Assembly: GCA_002329395.1 (NCBI GenBank)
Contig: DCTQ01000010.1
Span: 12,510 to 23,553, forward strand
From: Candidatus Avelusimicrobium alvi
Lineage (GTDB): Bacteria; Elusimicrobiota; Elusimicrobia; Elusimicrobiales; Elusimicrobiaceae
Direction: 5' to 3'
DNA: 11,044 bases
A program made the translations under genes and the position numbers. The notes beneath the pieces are model-generated. The model did not search any database and was not told where the DNA came from. It saw only the letters and a list, made by a program, of their open reading frames with translations. This document shows, in pieces, positions 1 to 6,568 of this stretch (position 1 is its first letter; each line of letters starts with the position of its first letter).

Positions 1-1
1 C

Positions 2-217
2 CAGAAAATGGACGACGGCTCCCACCTTACCACCGACAGCACCGACCTGGCGCAAATGCTGGGCTTGGGGCTGGAATTTGACATTGACGAAACCGTCATC
101 TTCGGCGTGGAAGGCCGCTACTACTTAATTGAAGCCAACAGCGATTTTAAAGACGCGTTCGGCAAAAGCCGTTATCATTATATGACGGTGATGCTTAAAA
201 TCGGCTGCCGCTTTTAA
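2..217 (+). CDS. C-terminal end of a probable outer-membrane beta-barrel protein (partial)
   Basis: This reading frame is open from the left edge and ends at a TAA, so the visible 71 residues are the end of a longer protein. The sequence alternates polar and hydrophobic residues (LGLGLEFDIDETVIFGVEGR, then YHYMTVMLKIGCRF) and ends in an aromatic residue, Phe. That pattern is typical of the last transmembrane strands of outer-membrane beta-barrels such as the OmpA/OmpW type, whose terminal Phe is read by the Bam machinery. A strong terminator follows 17 bases after the stop. The exact family cannot be named from this fragment. The internal ATG at position 8 is unlikely to be the real start because the frame runs on upstream. 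Confidence 0.6.
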   Translation, partial: QKMDDGSHLTTDSTDLAQMLGLGLEFDIDETVIFGVEGRYYLIEANSDFKDAFGKSRYHYMTVMLKIGCRF

Positions 218-233
218 CGCACGGATATTTTTA

Positions 234-269
234 AAACCCACCGCCCCGTTTGAGGCGGCGGGTTTTTTT
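234..269 (+). terminator. Intrinsic terminator after the partial outer-membrane protein gene
   Basis: Left arm AAACCCACCGCC (234-245) pairs with GGCGGCGGGTTT (254-265) apart from one A/C mismatch. The loop is eight bases and the right arm runs straight into a seven-T tract (263-269). This is a textbook Rho-independent terminator and separates the upstream gene from the DUF1646 gene. Confidence 0.85.
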
Positions 270-321
270 ATAACCTCAAAAACCGCTTGGCGCACAAGCA
301 AAAAAAGGATTCAATAGCTAT

Positions 322-1374
322 ATGGAACAAAATATTTCCGTCCTGGTGATGACGTTACTTTCACTGATTGTACTCGCCGCGCTGACGCTGCCGTTTCTGG
401 TGCACAAAGTGGAGGAAGAACTTGAAATTTTCCTTCTTGTCTGCGGTCTGGCGGCCGTGACCGTTTCCTCCGCGTGGAGCGGACACCTGGTGGCCGAAGC
501 GTTAAAAGAGCCCGTCGCCATCACGGCGGCCGTACTCGTGCTGGGCGTGCTGTTTAAACGCTTTGGGCATTTAATCGCGCATATGGTGCACGCCGTGGAA
601 GTAAAAACCGGCCCCAAAACCCTTTTGTTCCTTACCGTCTTTATCATCGGGCTTTTTTCAAGCATGCTGACGGCCATCATCGCCGCGCTGATTACGGCGG
701 AAATTATTAAACTGCTGGATATTTCCGCCCGCGAAAAAACGCGCCTGGCGGTATATGCGTGTTTTGCCATCGGCTTCGGCGCCATTTTAACGCCCATCGG
801 CGAGCCGCTTTCCACCATCGTCGTGGCCAAACTAAAAGGCGACCCGTACAACGCCGATTTCTTTTTCCTCCTGCGTTTAATGGGCGTGTGGATTCTGCCC
901 GCGCTGGTGCTGTTTGCCGCGCTGGCCGCGCGCATGGGTAAGAAAAACATCACTTCCGAACCGACGGGTAAAAGCGAAGCCGAGCCGTACAAACAAATTT
1001 TTATCCGCGCCGGAAAAGTGTATATGTTCGTAGCCGCCCTCATCCTGCTGGGCGACGGTTTAAAACCGCTGGCCGCGCGCACGATTACGCATTTATCCAA
1101 ATACGCGCTGTACTGGATTAACTCGCTGTCCGCCGTATTGGACAACGCCACCCTGGCCAGCATTGAAATTATGCCCTCCCTCCCGAAAGAAACGCTGGTG
1201 TTTTTGCTCGCGTCGCTTATTTTGGCGGGCGGACTGCTCATTCCGGGAAACATCCCCAACATCATCTGCGCGTCCAAGCTGGGCATTAAAAGCCGCGAAT
1301 GGGCGCGCGAAGCGCTGCCGGTGGGACTTGTGATGATGGTGGTTTACTTTATCGTTCTGTCTATTGTATTATAA
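322..1374 (+). CDS. DUF1646-family putative cation transporter
   Basis: A 350-residue, very hydrophobic inner-membrane protein with roughly nine to eleven helices. I recognise it as DUF1646, annotated as a predicted cation transporter and related in design to the ArsB/NhaD ion-transporter superfamily. Two non-helical signature loops support this: LTPIGEPLSTI (residues 156-166), and in the second half SAVLDNATLAS (270-280) plus IPGNIPNIICASKLGI (307-322). In the superfamily such re-entrant loops, carrying Pro, Gly, Asn and Asp, form the ion-binding centre of two inverted repeats. The ion is unknown; Na+/H+ exchange is an inference. The start has an AAGGA about a dozen bases upstream. The gene is followed after four bases by the MgtC-family gene, so the two are probably co-transcribed and perhaps translationally coupled. 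Confidence 0.82.
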   Translation: MEQNISVLVMTLLSLIVLAALTLPFLVHKVEEELEIFLLVCGLAAVTVSSAWSGHLVAEALKEPVAITAAVLVLGVLFKRFGHLIAHMVHAVEVKTGPKTLLFLTVFIIGLFSSMLTAIIAALITAEIIKLLDISAREKTRLAVYACFAIGFGAILTPIGEPLSTIVVAKLKGDPYNADFFFLLRLMGVWILPALVLFAALAARMGKKNITSEPTGKSEAEPYKQIFIRAGKVYMFVAALILLGDGLKPLAARTITHLSKYALYWINSLSAVLDNATLASIEIMPSLPKETLVFLLASLILAGGLLIPGNIPNIICASKLGIKSREWAREALPVGLVMMVVYFIVLSIVL

Positions 1375-1378
1375 GAGT

Positions 1379-2008
1379 ATGGACGACATCTTTATTAAAA
1401 TTTTCTTATCGCTCGTGCTGGGCGGGGTGCTGGGCATGGAACGCCAGTACCACGACAAGCCCGCCGGATTTGCCACCAACTGTTTGATTTGTTTGGGGGC
1501 GATGCTGTTTACCGCACTGTCGGAATTTATGTACGGCCAGGGCGGAGACCCGGGCCGCATTGCGGCGCAAATCGTTACCGGCGTGGGCTTTATCGGCGCG
1601 GGGTCCATTCTGCGCGACGGAAACAAAATTTCCGGCCTGACCACCGCCGCCGGCGTGTGGCTGGTGGCCGCCATCGGCATGGCCGTGGGATACGGCCAGT
1701 ATTTGTGGGCGGCGCTTTCGGCGGCGGCGATTCTCGTCGTACAGCTGGGCGTGCGCAAAACGCTTAAACTCGTGGAATTCGTGAAACATTACGACACCTT
1801 CTACCTTACCTGCGAGCCGAATTGGAACGTGGTGGACAAAATCATCAAACAAATTGAAGCGCAGCACGTTACCATCCTGAAAAGCGAAATTACCAAACAG
1901 GACAACCGCTTTCACGTCAGTCTGGTGGCCACGTTTACCGGCCATGAATTTCAGAACATTACCAAAGAGCTTTTAGAAATGCCCGAAATATACAGTTTGT
2001 ATAAATAA
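1379..2008 (+). CDS. MgtC/SapB-family inner-membrane protein
   Basis: A 209-residue protein with an N-terminal membrane domain (about residues 5-125) and a soluble C-terminal ACT-like domain (about 138-205). MgtC hallmarks are present: GMERQ (19-23), PAGF..N.LICLGA (28-41), [22 protein letters not shown] (57-78) and [19 protein letters not shown] (86-104). The Arg usual in the PAGLRT segment is replaced (PAGFATN). MgtC proteins are tied to Mg2+ limitation, and some act by inhibiting the F1Fo ATP synthase rather than by transport; the role here is unknown. I chose the ATG at 1379, four bases after the preceding stop, because GMER then sits at the usual distance from the N-terminus. A TTG at 1364 in the same frame would overlap the upstream gene and add five residues. 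Confidence 0.85.
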   Translation: MDDIFIKIFLSLVLGGVLGMERQYHDKPAGFATNCLICLGAMLFTALSEFMYGQGGDPGRIAAQIVTGVGFIGAGSILRDGNKISGLTTAAGVWLVAAIGMAVGYGQYLWAALSAAAILVVQLGVRKTLKLVEFVKHYDTFYLTCEPNWNVVDKIIKQIEAQHVTILKSEITKQDNRFHVSLVATFTGHEFQNITKELLEMPEIYSLYK

Positions 2009-2028
2009 AACAGGAGAATAATTCCGCT

Positions 2029-3168
2029 ATGACGGACGACATAAAACCCATACCGCTGTTCAACCTGAAAGAACAGCACGACAGCCTCAAAACCGAAATC
2101 AACGCCGCGGCCACCGAAGCCTTAAATTCCATGCACTGGCTGCTGGGCCCGCAAACCGAAAAATTTGAAGAAGAATTCGCCGAGCTGATCGGCGTGAAAC
2201 ACTGCATCACCTGCTCGTCGGGCGCAAGCGCGATTCAAATTGCGCTGGCCGCCGCCGGCGTGGGCGAAGGGGACGAAGTTATTACTACGCCTTTTACGTT
2301 TATCGCCACCACCTCTTCCGTTTCCCTCACGGGCGCCAAATTCGTTTTTGCCGATATTGACCCGCGCACCTATAACCTGGACGTCAAAGACGTGGAGCGC
2401 AAAATCACCAAAAAAACCAAAGCCATTCTGCCCGTACATCTCTACGGCTACCCCGCCGATATGGACGCGATTATGCACCTGGCCAACGAACACGGCTTGA
2501 AAGTGATTGAAGACTGCGCGCAGGCGCACCTGGCCATGGCCGACGGCGTGATGGTGGGCGGCATCGGCGATGCGGGCTGCTTCAGCTTCTACCCGAGCAA
2601 AAATTTAGGCGCCTGCGGCGACGCGGGCTGCGTGACCACCAACGACGACGAAATCGCCGACCGCTGCCGCTCCCTGCGCCACAGCGGCCGCGCCAACGGC
2701 AAAGCCTATGAATACGATCTGGAAGGCTCCACCCTGCGTATGGACGAAATCCAGGCCGCCATTTTGCGCGTAAAACTGCCCCACCTGGAAGAATGGACCG
2801 AAAAACGCCGCAAAGCCGCCGCCCTGTATGAAGAAGGTTTGGCGGGCGTGCCCGTGGTGCTTCCGCCCACTCCTCCCGCCGGCTATGCGCAGTCCTACTA
2901 TGTGTTTACCATCCGCGCGGAAAAACGCGACGAATTGCAGGCGTACTTAAAAGAACGCGGCATCGGCTCCGCCGTGTACTACCCCATGCCGCTCTACAAA
3001 CAGCCGGCCTATAAAGACCGCGGATTTAAAGCCGAAGATTATCCGGAAGCGGAAAAAGCCGCCAAGGAAGTCCTGTCCATCCCGATGTTCCCGGAAATTA
3101 CCGACGAGCAGGTGCGCCGCGTATGCGAGACCATCCGCGAATTCTACGAACAGGACGCAACGGTATAA
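2029..3168 (+). CDS. DegT/DnrJ/EryC1/StrS-family PLP-dependent sugar aminotransferase
   Basis: A 379-residue fold-type I aminotransferase of the sugar-nucleotide class, of usual length. It transfers an amino group, normally from glutamate, to a keto group on an NDP-sugar for surface polysaccharide or glycan synthesis. Visible landmarks are GASAIQIAL (65-73, cofactor phosphate loop), TPFTFIAT (87-94), EDCAQAH (161-167, Asp162 contacting the PLP ring) and [14 protein letters not shown] (187-200) with the Schiff-base lysine at Lys191. RHSG (217-220) and YPMPLYKQP near the C-terminus are also typical. The best resemblance is to WbpE/WlbC-like or similar 3-amino-sugar enzymes, but the substrate cannot be read from sequence. 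AGGAG lies 12 bases before the ATG. The gene follows the MgtC-family gene after 20 bases and ends at a strong terminator, so it may share a transcript with two membrane proteins of unrelated function. Confidence 0.9.
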   Translation: MTDDIKPIPLFNLKEQHDSLKTEINAAATEALNSMHWLLGPQTEKFEEEFAELIGVKHCITCSSGASAIQIALAAAGVGEGDEVITTPFTFIATTSSVSLTGAKFVFADIDPRTYNLDVKDVERKITKKTKAILPVHLYGYPADMDAIMHLANEHGLKVIEDCAQAHLAMADGVMVGGIGDAGCFSFYPSKNLGACGDAGCVTTNDDEIADRCRSLRHSGRANGKAYEYDLEGSTLRMDEIQAAILRVKLPHLEEWTEKRRKAAALYEEGLAGVPVVLPPTPPAGYAQSYYVFTIRAEKRDELQAYLKERGIGSAVYYPMPLYKQPAYKDRGFKAEDYPEAEKAAKEVLSIPMFPEITDEQVRRVCETIREFYEQDATV

Positions 3169-3187
3169 AAGCTGTTTTTAACGCCAT

Positions 3188-3224
3188 AAAAATCCTCCGT
3201 GTTACAACGGAGGATTTTTATTTT
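3188..3224 (+). terminator. Strong intrinsic terminator after the aminotransferase gene
   Basis: AAAAATCCTCCGT (3188-3200) pairs perfectly with ACGGAGGATTTTT (3207-3219) around a six-base loop, and more T residues follow. The A-run on the left arm means it could also work on the opposite strand. Confidence 0.9.
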
Positions 3225-3665
3225 AAAATCTTCCCGCCAAAATACCGGCCCGAACACATATACCCTATTTTAAATACGGGCTTGTCCGCAACTTTATTTT
3301 TGAACGCCTCCCACATGTAAGGAACCGTTTGAAAACTTTTTAAAGACGTCCGGTGAAATTCCCCAGCGTCCCCGGGGCATTCCGTGAGGAATTTGTAAAC
3401 GCAAATCACAGCCGCGGGGTTCACCGCGCCCACGCCTTCACCAGCGCCATTACCGAATTGTTGCCCGACTGCGCAGGGATTTCCGCCGGGTGCCGCAAAA
3501 CGCGTCCGGCGCCCTTTTTTCGGCTTTTTATTCCCCCCTTCTAATCCATATGGCGGCGTCCTTTCCCATTCCCCGGCGTTAAAAAGCCCCGTTACGCGTA
3601 AAAATAAAAATTATCTTTATTTTTTAAGGATAATTTTTAAATAAATTTTACTTGAATTTTATAGG
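3225..3665. other. Convergent intergenic region without a convincing gene; possible decayed gene or structured element
   Basis: This stretch lies between the terminator of the plus-strand aminotransferase unit and that of the minus-strand parAB unit. It contains a GC-rich island (roughly 3350-3550) next to a very AT-rich part (3595-3665). On the minus strand one frame stays open for about 130 codons from a stop near 3611 to a TAA at 3218-3220, but it has no ATG, no ribosome-binding site and only GTG candidates. A second minus-strand frame gives a protein-like segment of about 38 codons within roughly 3420-3540 (RVLRHPAEIPAQSGNNSVM...) ending in a stop. A local fold AAATTCC (3356-3362) with GGAATTT (3388-3394), enclosing CCCC and GGGG, is visible. 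I cannot assign a function. Confidence 0.4.
3606..3638. repeat. AT-rich inverted repeat (13-bp stem)
   Basis: AAAAATTATCTTT (3606-3618) pairs with AAGGATAATTTTT (3626-3638) with one G-T wobble around a seven-base loop of A and T. Arms rich in A on the left and T on the right make a weak bidirectional terminator possible, but the stem is almost free of GC and may be fortuitous in this AT-rich stretch. Confidence 0.35.
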
Positions 3666-3667
3666 GT

Positions 3668-3702
3668 GAAAAAGAAAGCTCCCCGCATATTATGCGGGGA
3701 GC
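3668..3702 (-). terminator. Intrinsic terminator of the glycosyltransferase-lepB-parA-parB unit
   Basis: An 11-bp perfect stem, GCTCCCCGCAT (3678-3688) with ATGCGGGGAGC (3692-3702), encloses three bases. Read on the minus strand it is followed by TTTCTTTTTC. It lies 22 bases past the parB stop, the expected place for the end of the transcript. No T-run follows on the plus strand, so it acts in one direction. Confidence 0.85.
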
Positions 3703-3724
3703 CGGCAGTTAATTTTCCACAAAG

Positions 3725-4627
3725 TTACAGCATTTTATTTTTTAAGCGGCTGGCGATATTATCCAATTCATCCAGCGAGTGGTAATGAATCACCAAAGTA
3801 CCTTTTTTCATATTTTTACCGTATTTCACTTCCACTTTGGTTCCGAGCGCCGTTTGTAAATCACTTTCAAAAGAAGCCACTTCCACGGGTTTTGCGCCCT
3901 TTTCCGCTTTTTTGGCGGGGAACATCAGCGCGCGGGCGGCGTCTTCTGCCTGGCGGACGGACATTTTGCTGTTATGCATTTTTTTAAAAAGCATATCGCG
4001 TTTGGCCGCGTCCGTCACCATTAAAAGCGCGCGGCCGTGCCCTTCGGATAATGTCCCGTCCTGCAGGGCTTGCTGGATTTCGGGTTCCAGGTCCAGCAGG
4101 CGAAGCGCATTGGAAATGGCCGCCTTGGATTTGCCGCAATAGGAAGCCAAATCCGTCTGCGTAATATAGAATTTGCTCATCAGGTTGCGGTAGCCGAGAG
4201 CGGTTTCAATCGGGTTTAAATCTTCGCGCTGGATATTTTCAATCAGCGCAAGCGCACACATTTCCTGGTCGCCCAAGTGCTTATGGACAATGGCGTCAAT
4301 CTCCGTCAGTCCCGCCAGCTGCGTGGCGCGGAAGCGGCGTTCGCCCACTACAATTTCGTATTTATCCAAGCCCGCGTCGTACACCACCACAATCGGCTGG
4401 GTTAAACCGTGCTCTTTAATGGACTGCGCGAGTTCCTGTAATTTTTCTTCGTCAAATACGCGGCGCGGCTGAAAACGGTTCGGTACGATTTTGCCCACGG
4501 AGATACGGGTGACGCTCATTCCGGGCGTTTGCTGTATCTGGGCGGACGCTCCGGCCGGCATTTGCATCACTTCCTGCGTTTGTTTGATTAAGGCGTCTAA
4601 GCCTTTTCCTAAAGCCTGTCTGGACAT
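3725..4627 (-). CDS. parB: Chromosome-partitioning protein ParB (Spo0J family)
   Basis: A 300-residue ParB. It binds parS DNA, loads as a CTP-dependent clamp and spreads, and together with ParA segregates the replication origin. The N-terminal ALGKGLDAL (5-13) is the typical ParA-contacting peptide. The CTP-binding motifs GERRFRA (95-101) and ENIQREDLNPIE (130-141) are intact. The central helix-turn-helix is at about 156-178 with recognition helix GKSKAAISNALRLL (165-178), and GHGRALL (196-202) follows. The C-terminal dimerisation domain ends IASRLKNKML. The recognition helix has Lys168 where most family members have Arg (GKSR), notable because the nearby parS-like sites are also non-canonical. 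The start follows the parA stop by one base, with its GGAGGA inside the parA end, so translation is probably coupled. Confidence 0.96.
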   Translation of the reverse strand: MSRQALGKGLDALIKQTQEVMQMPAGASAQIQQTPGMSVTRISVGKIVPNRFQPRRVFDEEKLQELAQSIKEHGLTQPIVVVYDAGLDKYEIVVGERRFRATQLAGLTEIDAIVHKHLGDQEMCALALIENIQREDLNPIETALGYRNLMSKFYITQTDLASYCGKSKAAISNALRLLDLEPEIQQALQDGTLSEGHGRALLMVTDAAKRDMLFKKMHNSKMSVRQAEDAARALMFPAKKAEKGAKPVEVASFESDLQTALGTKVEVKYGKNMKKGTLVIHYHSLDELDNIASRLKNKML

Positions 4628-4628
4628 C

Positions 4629-5462
4629 TTATCCTCCGAAGTCGTAGTTCAAGGGCATATCACCCGTCATTTTAAAATCTTTATACATCTCTACATCCGC
4701 CCCGCGGCGGCCTAAAAACTCAATAGCCAGCTGAATATAGGCATTGGCTCCGCGGCAGGCAGGGTCGTAATCAAAGATGGACTGGCCGAAGCTCGGCGCT
4801 TCCGCCAGGCGGATATTGCGCGGAATCGGCGTTTTATACACCTGCTCGCCAAAGAAACGGCTGACTTCCGCAAACACCTGTTTGGAAAGATTCATGCGGG
4901 CGTCGTACATCGTCAGCACGCCGCCGTCCATCTTTAAGGCAGGATGTAAAAATTGTTTGATTTTCGCCACCGTGCTCATAAAATGGGCCAGACCTTCCAT
5001 CGCGTAGTATTCGCACTGAACAGGCGTAATTACGCTGTCCGCCGCCATCATGGCGTTTAAGGTAAGAAGCCCTAAAGAAGGAGGACAATCAATAATAATA
5101 TAATCGTACATTTCGCGCAAAGGGGCCAGCGCGTCTTTTAACATATTCTCGCGGCCGCGCACGTTTACCAGTTCCACTTCTGCCCCGGCCAAATCTTTGC
5201 AGGCAGGCAGTACATCCAGCATTTCGCTGGAGGTCTGGCGAACCACTTGCTCAAACGGAGCCGTTTTAGTCAGAAAGTGATAAACGGATTTATCGCCGTC
5301 CGCCACGGTTACGCCCAGGCCGGAGCCGGCGTTTCCCTGCGGGTCAAAATCCACCAGTAAAACTTCTTGGTCCAGGCACGCTAACGCATAAGACAGGTTG
5401 ATGGAAGTGGTGGTTTTTCCTACCCCGCCTTTCTGGTTGGCAACGACGACAATTTCTCCCAT
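4629..5462 (-). CDS. parA: Chromosome-partitioning ATPase ParA (Soj family)
   Basis: A 277-residue deviant-Walker ATPase. The P-loop KGGVGKTT (11-18) has the signature lysine at Lys11, the VDFDPQGN segment (37-44) holds the catalytic Asp40, and YIIIDCPPSLG forms the Walker B region. It has no N-terminal HTH, matching chromosomal Soj-type ParA (type Ib) rather than plasmid type Ia. It binds nucleoid DNA as an ATP dimer and is stimulated by ParB to hydrolyse ATP, pulling parS-ParB complexes apart. A strong GGAGG lies eight bases upstream of the ATG. Two parS-like palindromes lie in the 125-base gap before it, so ParB bound there could also affect parA expression. The tail after FLGRRGAD (about 25 residues ending NYDFGG) looks a little longer than in typical Soj proteins. 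Confidence 0.96.
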   Translation of the reverse strand: MGEIVVVANQKGGVGKTTTSINLSYALACLDQEVLLVDFDPQGNAGSGLGVTVADGDKSVYHFLTKTAPFEQVVRQTSSEMLDVLPACKDLAGAEVELVNVRGRENMLKDALAPLREMYDYIIIDCPPSLGLLTLNAMMAADSVITPVQCEYYAMEGLAHFMSTVAKIKQFLHPALKMDGGVLTMYDARMNLSKQVFAEVSRFFGEQVYKTPIPRNIRLAEAPSFGQSIFDYDPACRGANAYIQLAIEFLGRRGADVEMYKDFKMTGDMPLNYDFGG

Positions 5463-5488
5463 AAATCCTCCGGTAAAAGTATACTTAT

Positions 5489-5517
5489 ATTAAACATTAA
5501 TTCAGTATAAAAAGCAA
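5489..5517 (-). promoter_or_regulatory. Possible promoter of parA-parB
   Basis: On the minus strand TTGCTT (5517-5512) is followed after exactly 17 bases by TTTAAT (5494-5489), a moderate match to a sigma-70 promoter. It lies in the AT-rich part of the lepB-parA gap, about 26 bases before the parA ATG. The nearest parS-like site lies just upstream of the -35 box. Without it parAB would depend on transcription through lepB. Confidence 0.35.
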
Positions 5518-5530
5518 TAGGACGGAAATG

Positions 5531-5548
5531 TGTTTTCACGTGAAAACA
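5531..5548. promoter_or_regulatory. parS: parS-like centromere site 1 (18-bp perfect palindrome)
   Basis: TGTTTTCACGTGAAAACA is a perfect palindrome. It keeps the TTTCACGTGAAA centre of canonical parS (TGTTTCACGTGAAACA) but carries one extra T/A in each arm. It lies 68 bases upstream of the parA start. Location beside parAB and repetition in two further sites support its being the ParB-binding site. Confidence 0.85.
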
Positions 5549-5566
5549 ATTCCCCCCGCCGACTCC

Positions 5567-5584
5567 GGTTTTCACGTGAAAACC
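5567..5584. promoter_or_regulatory. parS: parS-like centromere site 2 (18-bp perfect palindrome)
   Basis: GGTTTTCACGTGAAAACC shares the 16-bp core GTTTTCACGTGAAAAC with site 1; only the outermost base pair differs (G-C instead of T-A). Its centre is 36 bp from that of site 1, and it ends three bases from the lepB stop codon. Confidence 0.85.
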
Positions 5585-5587
5585 AGA

Positions 5588-6556
5588 CTATTTAATCCAG
5601 CGGATGCGGTTTAGCGGCCAGTGGACAAACCAGGCTTTTCCTTTGATATTTTCGCGCGGCACGGGGCCCCAGAAGCGGGAGTCGCAGGAATTGTCGCGGT
5701 TATCCCCCATGGCAAAATACGTGCCTTCCGGCACAATTACCGGGCCAAACGAATCGCGCAGATACAAGCCCAGGTAATTATCCAGTTGATGTTCCTGCCA
5801 GATTTTCTGGTATTGGGCTTGGTCTTCTTCTTCAAAATAAGGGGTGCGCTCCACGTTTTCATACACTTCATACGGCTGCTGCGGGAGTTCTTTCCCGTTT
5901 ACCCAGGGACGTCCGTTTATAACCTGCACCGTATCCCCAGGCATAGCAATCACGCGTTTAACAAAGTCCTTCCCGTATTGACTGCCGCCGCAGTTCTGCT
6001 GTTTGCGGTCTTTAGCCGGAAAGCGAAATACAATAATATCCCCGGGTTTAATCTCTTCAAACTCGCCAAAGCGGATATTTGTAAACGGAATACGGAAGCC
6101 GTAGGCCGCCTTATTGACAAAAAGATGGTCCCCTTCCACCAGCGTATAACGCATAGACGCAGAAGGGATTTTAAAAGCCTGGATGAAAAAGAACATAACA
6201 AACGAAGCCACAAAGCCCGCAAAATATACGGTATTGCTCCATTCCAGGTCCGCCTTCATCATCTGTTCCTGCTTTTTAGGTTCCGCTTTACGCGCCTTAT
6301 AATAGCCATATACGGCACATACCAGCGCAATCACGGCACCCAGCACAATTTTTCCTGTGCCAATCGGCTCCCCGGTTCCGCCCCCCATTACAAATGCCAG
6401 CACATATGCGGCACAGCCTAATATAATAAACAGGAAAGAAGCATGCCATCCCCCAAAAGTTTTGGGTGTGGATAACTTGCCTTTTTTCTTTAGAAAGCGC
6501 GTCCCTAAACTGAACGCATACATAATACAGGCTACGAGGAAAAGACGTTGTTCCAT
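5588..6556 (-). CDS. lepB: Signal peptidase I
   Basis: A 322-residue type I signal peptidase (family S26), which cleaves signal peptides of exported proteins on the outer face of the inner membrane. The catalytic pair is visible: nucleophile Ser134 in IPSASM (130-135) and general base Lys200 in KDFVKRVIAMPGD (196-208). The conserved box GDNRDNS.DSR.WGP (284-298) is intact. Ahead of the catalytic domain I see four likely membrane segments (about 3-20, 38-58, 68-86 and 108-127). Basic loops RFLKKKGK and KARKAEPKK lie between them. By the positive-inside rule the N-terminus would be outside and the active site periplasmic, as required. An insert between the Lys region and the GDNRDNS box (about 221-272) is rich in Glu, Gln and Tyr. 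AGGAG precedes the ATG; the upstream gene ends 12 bases earlier. Confidence 0.95.
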   Translation of the reverse strand: MEQRLFLVACIMYAFSLGTRFLKKKGKLSTPKTFGGWHASFLFIILGCAAYVLAFVMGGGTGEPIGTGKIVLGAVIALVCAVYGYYKARKAEPKKQEQMMKADLEWSNTVYFAGFVASFVMFFFIQAFKIPSASMRYTLVEGDHLFVNKAAYGFRIPFTNIRFGEFEEIKPGDIIVFRFPAKDRKQQNCGGSQYGKDFVKRVIAMPGDTVQVINGRPWVNGKELPQQPYEVYENVERTPYFEEEDQAQYQKIWQEHQLDNYLGLYLRDSFGPVIVPEGTYFAMGDNRDNSCDSRFWGPVPRENIKGKAWFVHWPLNRIRWIK

Positions 6557-6568
6557 ACGGGCTCCTAA

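Noticed and set aside
318..1286. Long open frame (322 codons) on the minus strand
   Set aside because: It lies exactly opposite the DUF1646 gene. Its translation is rich in Ser, Arg and Ala without any family motif, so it is a shadow of the real gene.
1364..1381. TTG start for the MgtC-family gene overlapping the DUF1646 stop
   Set aside because: The ATG at 1379 needs no overlap and gives the usual distance to the GMER motif.
3353..3544. 63-codon plus-strand frame in the convergent gap
   Set aside because: No ribosome-binding site, composition like noncoding GC-rich sequence, and it overlaps equally open minus-strand frames. Kept only as part of the unexplained intergenic island.
5621..6421. 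266-codon plus-strand frame
   Set aside because: It is antisense to lepB, whose catalytic motifs are intact. The translation is His/Arg/Phe-rich and featureless.
6467..6475. Perfect DnaA-box 9-mer (TTATCCACA on the minus strand) inside lepB, plus a TTTTCCACA at 3713-3721
   Set aside because: Single, widely separated boxes inside or beside genes. One or two matches in 11 kb are not surprising by chance and no cluster or AT-rich unwinding region accompanies them, so I do not call an origin.
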